Below are positions 46,191 to 55,675 of a stretch of 64,000 nt of DNA, one piece after another. Numbering within the stretch: position 1 is the first letter of the stretch; the number at the start of each line of letters is the position of its first letter. Made by a program: the position numbers and the translations under genes. Source of the DNA: JAHDVS01 sp964370985 (GTDB lineage Bacteria > Actinomycetota > Thermoleophilia > Gaiellales > Gaiellaceae); contig CAYJLE010000003.1 of NCBI GenBank assembly GCA_964370985.1, forward strand, positions 62,001 to 126,000, in the 5' to 3' direction. The notes under the pieces were generated by a model. It ran no database searches and was not told where the DNA came from. It was given only the letters and a program-made list of their open reading frames with translations.

Positions 46191-47080
46191 GCGCGGTAGC
46201 CGAAGCTCCCGCGCCACTGCGGCCGCCCCGGCGCACGGGTCCCCGCGCGCTCGCGTTCGCGCGCCACCACCTGCTGACCGTCTACGGCGTGCTCGCGCTC
46301 GGCTATCTGATGCTGCCGGTGGGCGTCGTCGTGGCCTTCTCGTTCAACGACCCCGTCGGCAAGTTCAACTACACATGGAAGGGCTTCACGCTCGACAACT
46401 GGGCACACCCGACCGGCGCGCCGGGGATCGGCGAGGCGGTCACGACGAGCCTCGAGATCGCCGCGATCGTGACGGTCGTCGCGACGATCCTCGGGACGCT
46501 GATCGCGATGGCGCTCGTGCGCTACGGCTTCCGCGGCCGCGGGCTGACGAACTTCCTCATCTTCATGCCGATCTCGACGCCCGAGATCGTGTTCGGAGCG
46601 TCGCTCCTGACGCTGTTTCTCAATTTCGGCGTGCAGCTCGGGTTCTGGACGATCGTGATCGCGCACATCGCGTTCGACATCAGCTTCGTCGTCGTGACCG
46701 TGAAGGCGCGGCTCGTCGGGTTCGACCGCAGCCTCGAGGAAGCGGCAGCTGACCTCTACGCGACGCCGTTCGCGGCCTTCCGGCGGGTGACGCTGCCGCT
46801 GATCGCGCCGGCCGTCCTCGCCGGCGGGCTGCTCGCGTTCGCGCTCTCGATCGACGACTTCGTGATCACGTTCTTCACCGCCGGGATCGAGCAGACGTTC
46901 CCGGTCTGGGTCTGGGGAGCGGCCCGCGTCGGCGTTCCGCCGCAGGTGAACGTGATCGGTACGATCATCTTCGCCGTCGCGGTGGGCCTGATGCTCGCCA
47001 ACACGCTGTGGCAGCGGCGGCGAGAGAGGCGGGAGCAGGCGGCGATGGCGGTCACCCGGGTCGCCGCGGCCGACGGGTGA
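46187..47080 (+). CDS. potC: Polyamine-type ABC permease (PotC-like)
   Basis: A permease of about 297 residues with six helices: GVLALGYLMLPVGVVVAFSF, AAIVTVVATILGTLIAMALV, and the EAA loop EEAAADLYATPFAAFRRVTL. The conserved PotC signature ALSIDDFVITFFTAG is present. CTG 46187 in a CTGA overlap with the potB stop is the best start because it keeps a basic cytoplasmic N-terminus (PPRRTGPRALAFARHH). The first standard start, GTG near 46288, would begin right at helix 1. This is the second CTG/CTGA start in this run. Confidence 0.85.
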   Translation: MSAVAEAPAPLRPPRRTGPRALAFARHHLLTVYGVLALGYLMLPVGVVVAFSFNDPVGKFNYTWKGFTLDNWAHPTGAPGIGEAVTTSLEIAAIVTVVATILGTLIAMALVRYGFRGRGLTNFLIFMPISTPEIVFGASLLTLFLNFGVQLGFWTIVIAHIAFDISFVVVTVKARLVGFDRSLEEAAADLYATPFAAFRRVTLPLIAPAVLAGGLLAFALSIDDFVITFFTAGIEQTFPVWVWGAARVGVPPQVNVIGTIIFAVAVGLMLANTLWQRRRERREQAAMAVTRVAAADG

Positions 47081-47093
47081 CGGGAGGGAGCGC

Positions 47094-48485
47094 ATGAGCA
47101 CGACGCACAGCGGGATGACCCCGGCGGAGCTCCAGCAGGCGGCGCGCGACCACCTCTGGCTGCACTTCACGCGGATGGGTGCCTACGCGGAGTCCGAGGT
47201 GCCGGTGATCGTCCGCGGCGACGGCTGCTACCTCGAGGACATGAACGGCAAGCGTTACCTCGATGCGCTCGCGGGGCTCTTCTGCGTGAACGTCGGCTAC
47301 GGCTTCGGCGAGGAGATCGGCGAGGCCGCGGCGGAGCAGATGCGCGAGCTGCCGTTCTACACCAACTGGACGTACGCGCACCCGCGCGCGATCGAGCTGG
47401 CCGCCGAGCTCGGCTCGCTCGCGCCCGGCGACCTCGACCGCGTGTTCTTCGTCAACGGGGGCTCGGAGGCGGTCGAGGCGGCCTGGAAGCTCGCCCGCCA
47501 GTACCACGCGGCGCGTGGCGAGCGGCGCTGGAAAGCGGTCGCTCGCCGGATCGCCTACCACGGGACGACGATGGGGGCACTCTCGATCAACGGGATCGCT
47601 GCGCTCCGGACCCCGTTCGAGCCGCTCGTGCCGGACGCGATCCACGTGCGCAACACGAACCGCTACCGCCGGCCGCAGGAGGAGACGGAGGCGGAGTTCA
47701 CGGCGTTCCTGCTCGAGGACCTCGAGGAGGCGATCATCCAGGCCGGGCCCGAGACCGTGGCGATGGTGATCATGGAGCCGGTGCAGAACGCGGGTGGCTC
47801 GTTTACGCCTCCGGCCGGCTACTTCCAGGGGGTTCGGGAGATCTGCGACCGCTACGGCATCCTCCTCTGCGCCGACGAGGTGATCTGCGGCTTCGGCCGG
47901 GTGGGCGAGTGGTTCGGCTCGATCCGCTACGACATCCGCCCCGATCTGATCGCGGCGGCGAAGGGGCTGTCATCCTCGTACGCGGCGATCGGCGCGCTGA
48001 TCGCGTCGAACCGGGTGATGGAGCCGTTCCTGGCCGAGAAGAACATGTACATGCACGGGATCACGTTCGGCGGCCACCCGGTCATGTCCGCGATCGCGCT
48101 CAAGAACCTCGAGATCATGAAGCGCGAGCGCATCGTCGAGCACGTGCGCGACAGCGAGGGAGCGATCCGCGGGACGCTCTCCCAGCTGCTCGAGCTCGAG
48201 ATCGCGGGCGACCTGCGCGGCGCCGGCTTCTTCTGGGCGCTCGAGCTCGTCAAGGACAAGGAGACGCGGGAGACGTTCAGCGACGAGGAGTGCGAGTGGC
48301 TCCTACGCGACTTCCTCTCCGCGCGGCTCTTCGAGCGCGGCCTGATCTGCCGCGCCGACGACCGGGGCGACCCCGTGATCCAGATCTCGCCGCCGCTCGT
48401 CGCGGGCCAGCAGCAGTTCGACGAGATCGCGGGGATCCTGGGCGACGTGTTGACCGACGCGTGGGCGGAGCTCCAGCGTCGCTAG
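47094..48485 (+). CDS. Class III aminotransferase (putrescine/beta-alanine-pyruvate type)
   Basis: A 463-residue omega-aminotransferase. DHLWLHFTRMGAYAESEVPV is typical of putrescine-pyruvate and related enzymes. RVFFVNGGSEAVEAAWKLAR binds PLP phosphate, RIAYHGTTMGALSINGIAAL the ring, LLCADEVICGFGRVGEWFGS carries the catalytic Asp, and LIAAAKGLSSSYAAIGALIA the PLP Lys. It would transfer an amino group from a polyamine or omega-amino acid to pyruvate. ATG follows GGGAGG; first after the permeases, 13 nt from the potC stop. Confidence 0.87.
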   Translation: MSTTHSGMTPAELQQAARDHLWLHFTRMGAYAESEVPVIVRGDGCYLEDMNGKRYLDALAGLFCVNVGYGFGEEIGEAAAEQMRELPFYTNWTYAHPRAIELAAELGSLAPGDLDRVFFVNGGSEAVEAAWKLARQYHAARGERRWKAVARRIAYHGTTMGALSINGIAALRTPFEPLVPDAIHVRNTNRYRRPQEETEAEFTAFLLEDLEEAIIQAGPETVAMVIMEPVQNAGGSFTPPAGYFQGVREICDRYGILLCADEVICGFGRVGEWFGSIRYDIRPDLIAAAKGLSSSYAAIGALIASNRVMEPFLAEKNMYMHGITFGGHPVMSAIALKNLEIMKRERIVEHVRDSEGAIRGTLSQLLELEIAGDLRGAGFFWALELVKDKETRETFSDEECEWLLRDFLSARLFERGLICRADDRGDPVIQISPPLVAGQQQFDEIAGILGDVLTDAWAELQRR

Positions 48486-49804
48486 CAGGTGAGGGCCCCG
48501 CGGGGGCCGACGTCGACGCCCGGATCGATGACGGCGCCGGCGAGCTCGTCGCGCTCGCGCGCTCGCTCATCCGCTTCGACACGACCTCCGTCGACCTGTC
48601 GCCCGGCTCGGAGCACACCGAGAACGACGAGGCCGCCTGCCAGGCGTTGATCGCGGGGCGGCTTGCCCGGATCGGCGCCGAGGTCGATCAGTGGGAGCCC
48701 GACCCCGTCGAGCTCGCCGGTCACCCGATGCTGCCGCCCTGGCACCACTGGCGGGGCCGTCCGCTCACCGTGGGCGTCCTGCGCGGGAGCGGCGGCGGCC
48801 GCTCGCTCGTCGTCAACGGGCACGTCGATGTCGTCGACGCCGGGGAGCTGGAGCGGTGGACGTCACCGCCGTTCGCGGCCGAGGTCCGCGACGGGCGGAT
48901 CTACGGCCGCGGCGCCTGCGACATGAAGGGCGGGATCGCGGCCGCGCTGTTCGCTCTCGAGGTACTCCATGCCAGCGGGGTGCGGCTCGCGGGCGACGTG
49001 GTCTTCGAGGCCGTCACCGACGAGGAGACGTGCGCGATGGGCACGATCGCAGCGATCGCTCGCGGCTACCGTGGCGATGCCGGGCTCGTGCCGGAGCCGA
49101 CCGGGCTCGGCATGTGGACGGCGACGCGCGGGCTCCTGCACGGCACCCTGGTCGTCGACGGGCGTTCGGCACACGCAGAGCTGACGCAACCCCACTGGCG
49201 CGACGGCGGCGGTGTGAACGCGATCCAGAAGGCGGTCGTCGCCCTCTCCGCGCTCGACGGGCTCTCGGCCGAGTGGGCCGCGAGGCCGGACAAGCGACAT
49301 CCGCTCCTCGGCACGCCGTCGGTCAACCCGACGATCGTGCGTGGCGGAAGCTTCATCGCGAACGTCCCCGAGAGCTGCGAGCTGGCGATCAACACGACCT
49401 ACCTGCCGCACGATGCGGACGCTGACGGGTACGGCTCGATCCCGCGCGCGGAGCTCGAGCGGGCGGTCTCGGCCGCGGTGGCCGCCGACGACTGGCTGGC
49501 GGTGCATCCGCCGCGGTGGACGTGGTACACGGACTACCCGCCATCCGAGCTCGATCCGACGTCGCCGATCGTCGCCACCGTCCAGGCAGCCGCGCGCGAG
49601 CTCGGCATCGAGTCGCGCGTCGCGGGAATCGACACCGCCTACGACGGGGCGCTGCTGACCCGCTTCGCCGCCACGCCGAGCCCCGCCTGCGGGCCCGGGG
49701 AGCTCGGCCGCGCCCACGCGCCGGACGAGTGGGTCGGGATCGACGAGCTGATCGTCTGCGCTCGCCTCTACGCCCGGGTCTTGATGGCGTGGTGCGGCAC
49801 GTGA
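48461..49804 (+). CDS. M20-family amidohydrolase/deacylase (ArgE/DapE-like)
   Basis: A 447-residue M20 metallopeptidase-like hydrolase. SLVVNGHVDVVDAGELERWT gives the first zinc His and Asp, RIYGRGACDMKGGIAAALFA the bridging Asp, EAVTDEETCAMGTIAAIARG the catalytic Glu pair, and LVPEPTGLGMWTATRGLLHG the next ligand. RGGSFIANVPESCELAINTT is in the dimerisation domain. It would remove an acyl group from an N-acyl amino acid or amine, possibly deacylating gamma-glutamyl or acetyl polyamine products. GTG 48461 overlaps the aminotransferase by 25 nt; no nearer start exists. Confidence 0.82.
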   Translation: MGGAPASLAGEGPAGADVDARIDDGAGELVALARSLIRFDTTSVDLSPGSEHTENDEAACQALIAGRLARIGAEVDQWEPDPVELAGHPMLPPWHHWRGRPLTVGVLRGSGGGRSLVVNGHVDVVDAGELERWTSPPFAAEVRDGRIYGRGACDMKGGIAAALFALEVLHASGVRLAGDVVFEAVTDEETCAMGTIAAIARGYRGDAGLVPEPTGLGMWTATRGLLHGTLVVDGRSAHAELTQPHWRDGGGVNAIQKAVVALSALDGLSAEWAARPDKRHPLLGTPSVNPTIVRGGSFIANVPESCELAINTTYLPHDADADGYGSIPRAELERAVSAAVAADDWLAVHPPRWTWYTDYPPSELDPTSPIVATVQAAARELGIESRVAGIDTAYDGALLTRFAATPSPACGPGELGRAHAPDEWVGIDELIVCARLYARVLMAWCGT

Positions 49805-51150
49805 AGCGGTTCGCAACCGTATCCGCGGACGGCACGAGCGTGTTCCCGCGCGAGCTCGATCGCGCGTACCCGCTGATCGAGCGAGGCGAAGGCGTCTGGC
49901 TGTACGACGCCGCGGGCAACGCGATTCTCGACGCCGTCGGCGGGGGAGCGATGGTGACGAGCCTCGGCTACGGGATCCGGGAGCTTGTCGACGCGGCGCG
50001 CGCGCAGGCCGAGCGCCTCCCCTTCGTCTACAACCTGCGTGCGACGACCCCGGCCCAGGAGGCGCTTGCCGCCGAGCTGATCGCGCTCGCGCCGCCCGGG
50101 TTCACGCGCGTCCACTTCGTCACGGGCGGCGCGGAGGCGAACGAGCTCGCGCTGCGCCTTGCTCGCAGCTACCACGTCGAGCGCGACGAGTCGTCGCGCT
50201 GGCGCTTCGTGACGCAGGCTCAGGCCTACCACGGGCCCACCTGGGCGACGCTGTCGCTCACCGGCAGGCCGGGGCTCCAGCACCCGTACGAGCCCTATCT
50301 CAGCCCGCAGCTCCACATCCCGCCGTCGACGTGGCGGTTCGACCCGACCGGGGAGGCGGCCCTCGAGGCGCTCGACCGGGCGATCGACGAGGCCGGCGCC
50401 GAGACGATCGCCGGCTTCTTCTGCGAGCCCGTGAGCGCGGCCGCCCTGCCCGCGTACGCTCCTCCGGAGCGCTTCTGGCTCGGCCTCGAGGAGCGTCGGC
50501 GGGAGCACGGCTTCCTCGTCTGCCTCGACGAGGTGGTGACCGGCATGGGGCGGACCGGGAGCTGGTTCGCAGCCGATCAGCTGCCGCTCGTCCCGGACCT
50601 GATCACGACTGCGAAGGGCCTCGGAGCCGGCTACGCGCCGATCGGCGCGGTGCTGTGTCGCGAGCACGTCTACGACGCCGTGGCGGGCGGTTCGCGCAGC
50701 TTCGAGCACGGGCACACCTGGGACGGAGCCCCGCTCTCCTGCGCGGTCGGGCTCGCCGTTCTCCGCTACCTGAAGGAGCATCGCCTCGTCGAGCGGGTCG
50801 CCGAGCGAGGCCCAGCCCTCCGTGCCGAGCTCGAGGCGGCGCTCGCCGGCTCGCGGATGGTGCGCGAGGTGCGTGGGCGCGGCTTCCTGCTCGGGATCGA
50901 CTACGTCGATCCGGCCGACGGCGAGTCGTTTCTCGACCCCGCGCTCGGCGTCGCCGGGCGGATCAACGAGGAGGCGCTCCGCCGCGGGCTGCTCGTCTAC
51001 TCGACCCAGCCGACGGCCGATGGCTACGCGGGTGATCAGACACTGCTGACGCCCGCATTCGTCAGCTCCGAGGACGAGCTGGCTCTGATCGTCGAGCGGA
51101 TGGCCGACACGGTGCGCGCCGTCGAGGCCGAGCTGCAACGCTCGCGGTAG
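49801..51150 (+). CDS. Second class III aminotransferase
   Basis: A 449-residue PLP aminotransferase, distinct from the first. YPLIERGEGVWLYDAAGNAI, RVHFVTGGAEANELALRLAR, QAQAYHGPTWATLSLTGRPG, LVCLDEVVTGMGRTGSWFAA (Asp) and LITTAKGLGAGYAPIGAVLC (PLP Lys) are intact. The 'YHGPTWATLSLTGRPG' variation matches the uncharacterised or adenosylmethionine/diaminobutyrate-like branch. GTG start in a GTGA overlap with the M20 gene; its TAG stop is the first triplet of a palindromic element, so it ends the operon. Confidence 0.86.
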   Translation: MKRFATVSADGTSVFPRELDRAYPLIERGEGVWLYDAAGNAILDAVGGGAMVTSLGYGIRELVDAARAQAERLPFVYNLRATTPAQEALAAELIALAPPGFTRVHFVTGGAEANELALRLARSYHVERDESSRWRFVTQAQAYHGPTWATLSLTGRPGLQHPYEPYLSPQLHIPPSTWRFDPTGEAALEALDRAIDEAGAETIAGFFCEPVSAAALPAYAPPERFWLGLEERRREHGFLVCLDEVVTGMGRTGSWFAADQLPLVPDLITTAKGLGAGYAPIGAVLCREHVYDAVAGGSRSFEHGHTWDGAPLSCAVGLAVLRYLKEHRLVERVAERGPALRAELEAALAGSRMVREVRGRGFLLGIDYVDPADGESFLDPALGVAGRINEEALRRGLLVYSTQPTADGYAGDQTLLTPAFVSSEDELALIVERMADTVRAVEAELQRSR

Positions 51151-51170
51151 GGGCGACCGCTGGTCGCGGG
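51148..51170 (+). repeat. Palindromic element starting with the aminotransferase stop codon
   Basis: TAGGGGCGACC-GCT-GGTCGC: the TAG is the stop of the aminotransferase, and GCGACC (51153-51158) pairs with GGTCGC (51162-51167). A diverged copy of the family, probably a terminator of the polyamine operon. The 93-bp gap to the next gene shows no further structure. Confidence 0.6.
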
Positions 51171-51258
51171 CCTCCTTCCGGGCGTCCGGCTGGCAGACTC
51201 TCAGTCGAACGACCGAGGACAGGCGCGGGCACTGCCCGCTCGAGTGACGGGGGGCTCG

Positions 51259-52029
51259 ATGGACACGATGGCGGAGGGCGACTCGATCGACGCGACGCGC
51301 GCGGCCCGGGGAGTCGTCTCGGCGAGCGGGGTTGCCCGACGCTTCGGCGAGGGCGACACGGCGGTCGACGCGTTGCGCGGCGTCACGCTCGACGTCCCCA
51401 GGGGTCAGTTCACGGCTGTCATGGGGCCGTCGGGCTCCGGCAAGTCCACCCTCATGCACATCCTGGCCGGGCTCGACCGGCCGACCGCGGGTGAGGTATC
51501 GATCGACGGCATCGACATCACACGCATGGGCGACCAGGAGCTGACGTTGCTCCGGCGCAACCACATCGGGTTCATCTTCCAGTTCTTCAACCTGCTGCCG
51601 ATGCTCACGGCGGCGGAGAACATCACGCTCCCGCTCGACCTGGCAGGGACGAAGCCTGACAAGGCCTGGGTGGAGGAGATCGTCGCGAAGGTCGGTCTCG
51701 GCGACCGCCGTGCGCATCGCCCCTCCGAGCTCTCGGGCGGTCAGCAGCAGCGCGTCGCGATCGCGCGCGCGCTCATCTCGAAGCCGACAGTCCTCTTCGC
51801 CGACGAGCCCACCGGGAACCTCGACTCGACGACGGGCGAGGAGATCCTCCACCTCCTGCGCGACTCGGTGGACACCTACGGGCAGACGACGCTGATGGTG
51901 ACGCACGAGCCGCGGGCTGCCGCGATGGCCGACCGCATCCTCTTCCTCGCCGACGGCCTGATCGTGAGGGATGCCGGGAAGTCGACCGCGTCCGAGGTGC
52001 TCGCGGCGATGAACGAGCTCCGGCGATGA
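51259..52029 (+). CDS. ABC transporter ATP-binding protein (MacB/LolD type)
   Basis: A 256-residue ATPase of the MacB/LolD/FtsE family. AVMGPSGSGKSTLMHILAGL, FIFQFFNLLPMLTAAENITL, LSGGQQQRVAIARALISKPT, LFADEPTGNLDSTTGEEILH and LMVTHEPRAAAMADRILFLA are the canonical motifs. It powers the FtsX-like permease encoded next, which it overlaps by 4 nt (ATGA). ATG 51259 follows GGGGGG; GTG 51244 would add five residues. The pair is likely a mechanotransmitting exporter for a lipoprotein, peptide or lipid. Confidence 0.9.
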   Translation: MDTMAEGDSIDATRAARGVVSASGVARRFGEGDTAVDALRGVTLDVPRGQFTAVMGPSGSGKSTLMHILAGLDRPTAGEVSIDGIDITRMGDQELTLLRRNHIGFIFQFFNLLPMLTAAENITLPLDLAGTKPDKAWVEEIVAKVGLGDRRAHRPSELSGGQQQRVAIARALISKPTVLFADEPTGNLDSTTGEEILHLLRDSVDTYGQTTLMVTHEPRAAAMADRILFLADGLIVRDAGKSTASEVLAAMNELRR

Positions 52030-54581
52030 TCGGGGTCTCGCTGAAGGGGCTCGCGGGGCGCAAGCTCCGCGCGACGCTGACCGCGCTCGCCATCGTCCTC
52101 GGCGTCGCCATGATCAGCGGCACCTACGTGCTCACCGACACGATCGACCGCGCGTTCGCGACGGTCTTCACGGAAGCGTACGCGGGTACGGACGTGGTCG
52201 TCACCGGCAAGGAGGCGTTCACGACCGACTTCGGGCTGCCGCCCCCGTTCGACGAGGGCCTGCTCGAGGAGGTGCGGGCGCTGCCCGAAGTGGAGGCCGC
52301 GGTCGGCGGGATCTCGGACCTCGCGCAGCTGACCGCGAAGGACGGGTCGCTGATCTCGACGGGAGGCGCGCCGTCGCTCGCGTTCGGGATCGACACGAGC
52401 GAGGAGCGCTTCAACGCGCTCGAGCTCGTCGACGGTGGCTGGCCGGCCGGACCGGGCGAGGTGGTGATCGACGCCGGTACCGCCGAGGGCGAGGGCTACG
52501 AGGTCGGCGACGAGATCGGAGTCGTAGCGAAGGGGCCGGTCGAGCGGTTCACGATCGTCGGGGTCGCCAGGTTCGGCTCCGTCGACTCGATCGGCAGGGC
52601 CACGTTCGCCGTCTTCGACGTCGCGACCGCCCAGCAGCTGTTCGCGAAGGAAGGCAAGCTCGACGGCATCCAGGCGGCCGCGCGGGATGGCGTGTCGCCG
52701 GAGCAGCTCGTGGACGCGATCGCGCCGCTCTTGCCGCCCGACACCGAGGTGCGGACGGGCACGCAGGAGGCGGCGGATGCGACCAAGGACATCGAGGGCT
52801 TCACGAAGTTCATCCGCTACTTCCTGCTCGCGTTCGGCGGCATCGCGCTGTTCGTGGGGGCGTTCGTGATCTTCAACACCCTTTCGATCACCGTCGCCCA
52901 GCGGGTGCGGGAGTTCGCGACGCTGCGGACGATCGGGGCCTCCCGCCGGCAGGTGCTCGGCTCCGTCGTCCTGGAGGCGCTCGCGATCGGGCTTGCCGCC
53001 TCAGTCGTCGGCCTCTTCCTGGGGCTCGGGCTCGCGAAGGGCCTCGACGCGGTGCTCGGCGCGCTCGGGCTCGATCTGCCGTCGACCGGCACCGTCTTCG
53101 CGGCCCGGACGGTGGTCGTCAGCCTCGTGGCCGGGGTCGCGATCACGCTCGTCGCCGGCTTCGTGCCGGCCCTGCGGGCGACGCGGGTGCCGCCGATCGC
53201 AGCGGTGCGCGAGGGGGCGTCGCTGCCGCCGTCGCGCTTCGCGCGCTTCGCCCACTGGCTGGCGGGTCTGGCGGCCGTCGCGGGCGTGGCGCTGCTCGCC
53301 TACGGGATGTTCGCGGAGGAGCTCGGGATCGGGCCGCGGCTCGGCTCGATCGGGGCCGGGTGCCTCTTGCTCTTCGTCGGCGTCGCCGGCTTCGCGAGCC
53401 GGCTCGTGCGGCCGCTCGCCTCGGTGCTCGGCTGGCCCGCGCTGCGGATCGGCGGTGCGGCCGGGAGGCTCGCGCGGGAGAACGCGATGCGAAACCCGGG
53501 GCGGACGGCGGCGACGGCGGCGGCGCTGATGATCGGGCTCGCGCTGATCACGTTCGTGGCGGTGCTGGCGCAGGGCCTGCGCGACTCGATCGTCGACGCG
53601 ATCGACCGGCAGGTGAACGCCGCCTACGTCGTCGTCTCCGAGGACAACTTCTCCCCGTTCGAGCCGGCCGCCGATGAGGCGCTTGCCGCGGTCGAAGGCG
53701 CGACCGTGGTTGGCGTCCGCGGCGATCGCGCCCGGGTTGCCGGGAGCGAGCAGAACGTCTCCGGCGTCGATCCGGCCACGGTCGCGGCGGTCTACACGTT
53801 CGACTGGAAGGAGGGCTCGGACGCGGTGCTCGCCGGGCTCGGCGCGGACGGGGCGATCGTCGAGGAGTCGTTCGCCAACGACGAGGGCCTCCGGGTCGGC
53901 AGCCGCTTCCTCCTCGAGACCGCCTCCGGCGAGCGCGTAGAGCTCGAAGTGAAGGGCCTCTACGAGGCACCGCCGTTCTGGGAGATGCTGGGGAAGGTCG
54001 CGATCGACGTCGAGACGTTCGACGCGGCGTTCCAGGACCCGCGCAACCTCTACACGTTCGTTGCCATGCCGGGCGGGGCGAGCGACGCGAGCGAGGAGGC
54101 GCTGCGGGCGGCGCTCGAGCCGTTCCCGACGGTGAAGCTGGACACCAAGGACGGGTTCTCGAAGACGTCGCAGGAGTCGCTCGACCCGCTGCTCAACCTG
54201 CTCTACGTCCTGCTCGCGCTCTCGGTGATCGTGAGCCTGTTCGGGATCGTGAACACGCTCGTCCTGTCCGTGTTCGAGCGGACGCGCGAGCTCGGGATGC
54301 TGCGGGCGGTCGGGATGACGCGCCGCCAGGTGCGCCGGATGATCCGCCACGAGAGCGTGATCACGGCAATGATCGGCGCGGTGCTCGGGATGGTGCTCGG
54401 TATCTTTCTCGCCGTGCTCGTGACCCGGGCGCTCTCGGGCGAGGGCGTCGTGTTCTCGGTGCCGGTCGCGAACCTCGTCGTGTTCGCGCTCGCCGCCGTG
54501 GTGGCCGGGATGGCCGCAGCGATCCTGCCCGCGCGCCGCGCGGCCCGCCTCAACGTCCTCGAAGCCCTCCAGTACGAGTAG
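52026..54581 (+). CDS. FtsX/MacB-type ABC permease, two FtsX domains
   Basis: An 851-residue membrane protein. An N-terminal helix (RATLTALAIVLGVAMISGTY) is followed by a large extracytoplasmic domain of about 230 residues. Then comes the first FtsX helix group (LLAFGGIALFVGAFVIFNTL, RVREFATLRTIGASRRQVLG), two central helices, a second extracytoplasmic domain, and the second FtsX group (VFERTRELGMLRAVGMTRRQ). R-x-R-E-x-x-x-L-R-A-x-G-x-x-R-x-Q is the cytoplasmic coupling motif, present twice. The duplicated 4+4-helix plan is common in actinobacteria. Its TAG stop is part of a palindromic element. Confidence 0.9.
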   Translation: MIGVSLKGLAGRKLRATLTALAIVLGVAMISGTYVLTDTIDRAFATVFTEAYAGTDVVVTGKEAFTTDFGLPPPFDEGLLEEVRALPEVEAAVGGISDLAQLTAKDGSLISTGGAPSLAFGIDTSEERFNALELVDGGWPAGPGEVVIDAGTAEGEGYEVGDEIGVVAKGPVERFTIVGVARFGSVDSIGRATFAVFDVATAQQLFAKEGKLDGIQAAARDGVSPEQLVDAIAPLLPPDTEVRTGTQEAADATKDIEGFTKFIRYFLLAFGGIALFVGAFVIFNTLSITVAQRVREFATLRTIGASRRQVLGSVVLEALAIGLAASVVGLFLGLGLAKGLDAVLGALGLDLPSTGTVFAARTVVVSLVAGVAITLVAGFVPALRATRVPPIAAVREGASLPPSRFARFAHWLAGLAAVAGVALLAYGMFAEELGIGPRLGSIGAGCLLLFVGVAGFASRLVRPLASVLGWPALRIGGAAGRLARENAMRNPGRTAATAAALMIGLALITFVAVLAQGLRDSIVDAIDRQVNAAYVVVSEDNFSPFEPAADEALAAVEGATVVGVRGDRARVAGSEQNVSGVDPATVAAVYTFDWKEGSDAVLAGLGADGAIVEESFANDEGLRVGSRFLLETASGERVELEVKGLYEAPPFWEMLGKVAIDVETFDAAFQDPRNLYTFVAMPGGASDASEEALRAALEPFPTVKLDTKDGFSKTSQESLDPLLNLLYVLLALSVIVSLFGIVNTLVLSVFERTRELGMLRAVGMTRRQVRRMIRHESVITAMIGAVLGMVLGIFLAVLVTRALSGEGVVFSVPVANLVVFALAAVVAGMAAAILPARRAARLNVLEALQYE

Positions 54582-54601
54582 GGGCGAGACTTGTCTCGCC
54601 C
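54579..54601 (+). repeat. Palindromic element starting with the permease stop codon
   Basis: TAG (stop) is followed by GGGCGAGAC-TT-GTCTCGCCC, a perfect 9-bp stem. It lies between convergent genes, so it may terminate both. The arms also resemble the hairpin at 45289-45316. Confidence 0.7.
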
Positions 54602-54642
54602 GGACACCTGCTCCGCGCGCGAACGCCTTGCCGCTGCCGTCT

Positions 54643-55158
54643 CTACGCGGTCGCCGCCTCGAGGGCGGGTCGCAGCTCCCCGTGGCAGTCGCGGACGGCG
54701 CCGGCGAAGTCCTCCGCGTCGTCCTCGGAGCCGAACGCGGTGCGCAGCACGAGCTGGCGCAGCAGCCGCGGCGGGTAGCCGAGTGCCTCGAGGTCGGCGG
54801 CGGCCGCCCAGTGGGCCGTGCCCGGAAGGGGGGCGGACGGGAGGGGGTCGGCGCCGTCCGGGTAGGCGTTCGTGTCGTAGGCGCCGAACGGCTTGGTGCG
54901 GACGATGCCAGTGACGTCGTCGCAGGTCTCGCCGATTCCCTCCGCGGTGACCGATGCGTCCGGCGCCGTCGCGAGCTCGTGGAAGCCCGCGAGCGTCTCG
55001 CGCTCGGCCTGGGTGAGCGGCGCGGCCGGCCCGGCGCCCGCGCTCTCGTCGCCGTCGCGGATCGCGAACGCCCAGATCGCGAAGGCGCCCAGCCCGCCGG
55101 CGACGAGCGCGACGACCGAGAGGAATAGCCATTTGCCGCGCTGCTGGCCGTGCTCCAT
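54643..55158 (-). CDS. Membrane-anchored hypothetical protein
   Basis: A 171-residue protein with an N-terminal signal anchor (KWLFLSVVALVAGGLGAFAI, about residues 9-30) and an extracytoplasmic domain. No family is recognised. SVTAEGIGETCDDVTGIVRT and AFGSEDDAEDFAGAVRDCHG each contribute one Cys, which could form a disulfide. ATG start; the promoter region overlaps that of the divergent lipoprotein gene. Confidence 0.6.
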   Translation of the reverse strand: MEHGQQRGKWLFLSVVALVAGGLGAFAIWAFAIRDGDESAGAGPAAPLTQAERETLAGFHELATAPDASVTAEGIGETCDDVTGIVRTKPFGAYDTNAYPDGADPLPSAPLPGTAHWAAAADLEALGYPPRLLRQLVLRTAFGSEDDAEDFAGAVRDCHGELRPALEAATA

Positions 55159-55209
55159 GGCCGCAGGCTAGCCGGCCCGCCGGCTCGAGCCGACTATGAT
55201 CGGCGGGCG

Positions 55210-55659
55210 GTGCGCCGCCTCCTCGCTCTCGGATTGCTCGCCGCGCTGCCGCTCGCCGCCGGCTGCGGCGGCGGCGTGTCCAAGGAGGAGTACGTGGCCT
55301 CGGTCTCGGGGCACCTGGGGCAGGTCGATGCTGCGCTCGCGTCGCTCGAGGCCGCACCGGCGGAGGCGCTGACGGAAACGGCCGCGGACGTCCAGCTCCG
55401 GCTCGTCGCGGCGGCGGCCGCCCTGGCAGCGCTCGAGCCGCCGGGCGCGCTCGAGGAGGCTCACGGAGCGCTCGTCGAGGGAGTGCGCGCGCTCGCGGAC
55501 GAGATCGGAGGCGTCGCCGCCCTCGCCGCGTCCGGGGTCGAGCTGCCCCAGGCGCTCGAGCAACTCTCGAGCCTGCCGTCGCTCGCGAAGCTTGCCGAGG
55601 CGCGGGAGCTGTTCGCGCGCGAGGACGTGGAGCTCGAGCCGGCCCCCGCCCCGGGCTAG
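55210..55659 (+). CDS. Small lipoprotein
   Basis: A 149-residue lipoprotein. The signal peptide (RRLLALGLLAALPLAAGC) ends in the lipobox LAAGC (Cys19). The mature part is all-helical, Ala/Leu/Glu-rich (EYVASVSGHLGQVDAALASL, LRLVAAAAALAALEPPGALE), consistent with a four-helix or coiled-coil domain. No family recognised. GTG start with TATGAT (55195-55200) 9 nt upstream. It is divergent from the membrane protein gene at 54643 and convergent with the GcvT-like gene. Confidence 0.65.
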   Translation: MRRLLALGLLAALPLAAGCGGGVSKEEYVASVSGHLGQVDAALASLEAAPAEALTETAADVQLRLVAAAAALAALEPPGALEEAHGALVEGVRALADEIGGVAALAASGVELPQALEQLSSLPSLAKLAEARELFAREDVELEPAPAPG

Positions 55660-55675
55660 CTGGCTCCCGTTCGGC

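Noticed and set aside
48482..48484. A further CTG/CTA-type start for the M20 hydrolase
   Set aside because: GTG 48461 lies in frame just upstream and gives a plausible N-terminus, so a non-standard start is not needed.
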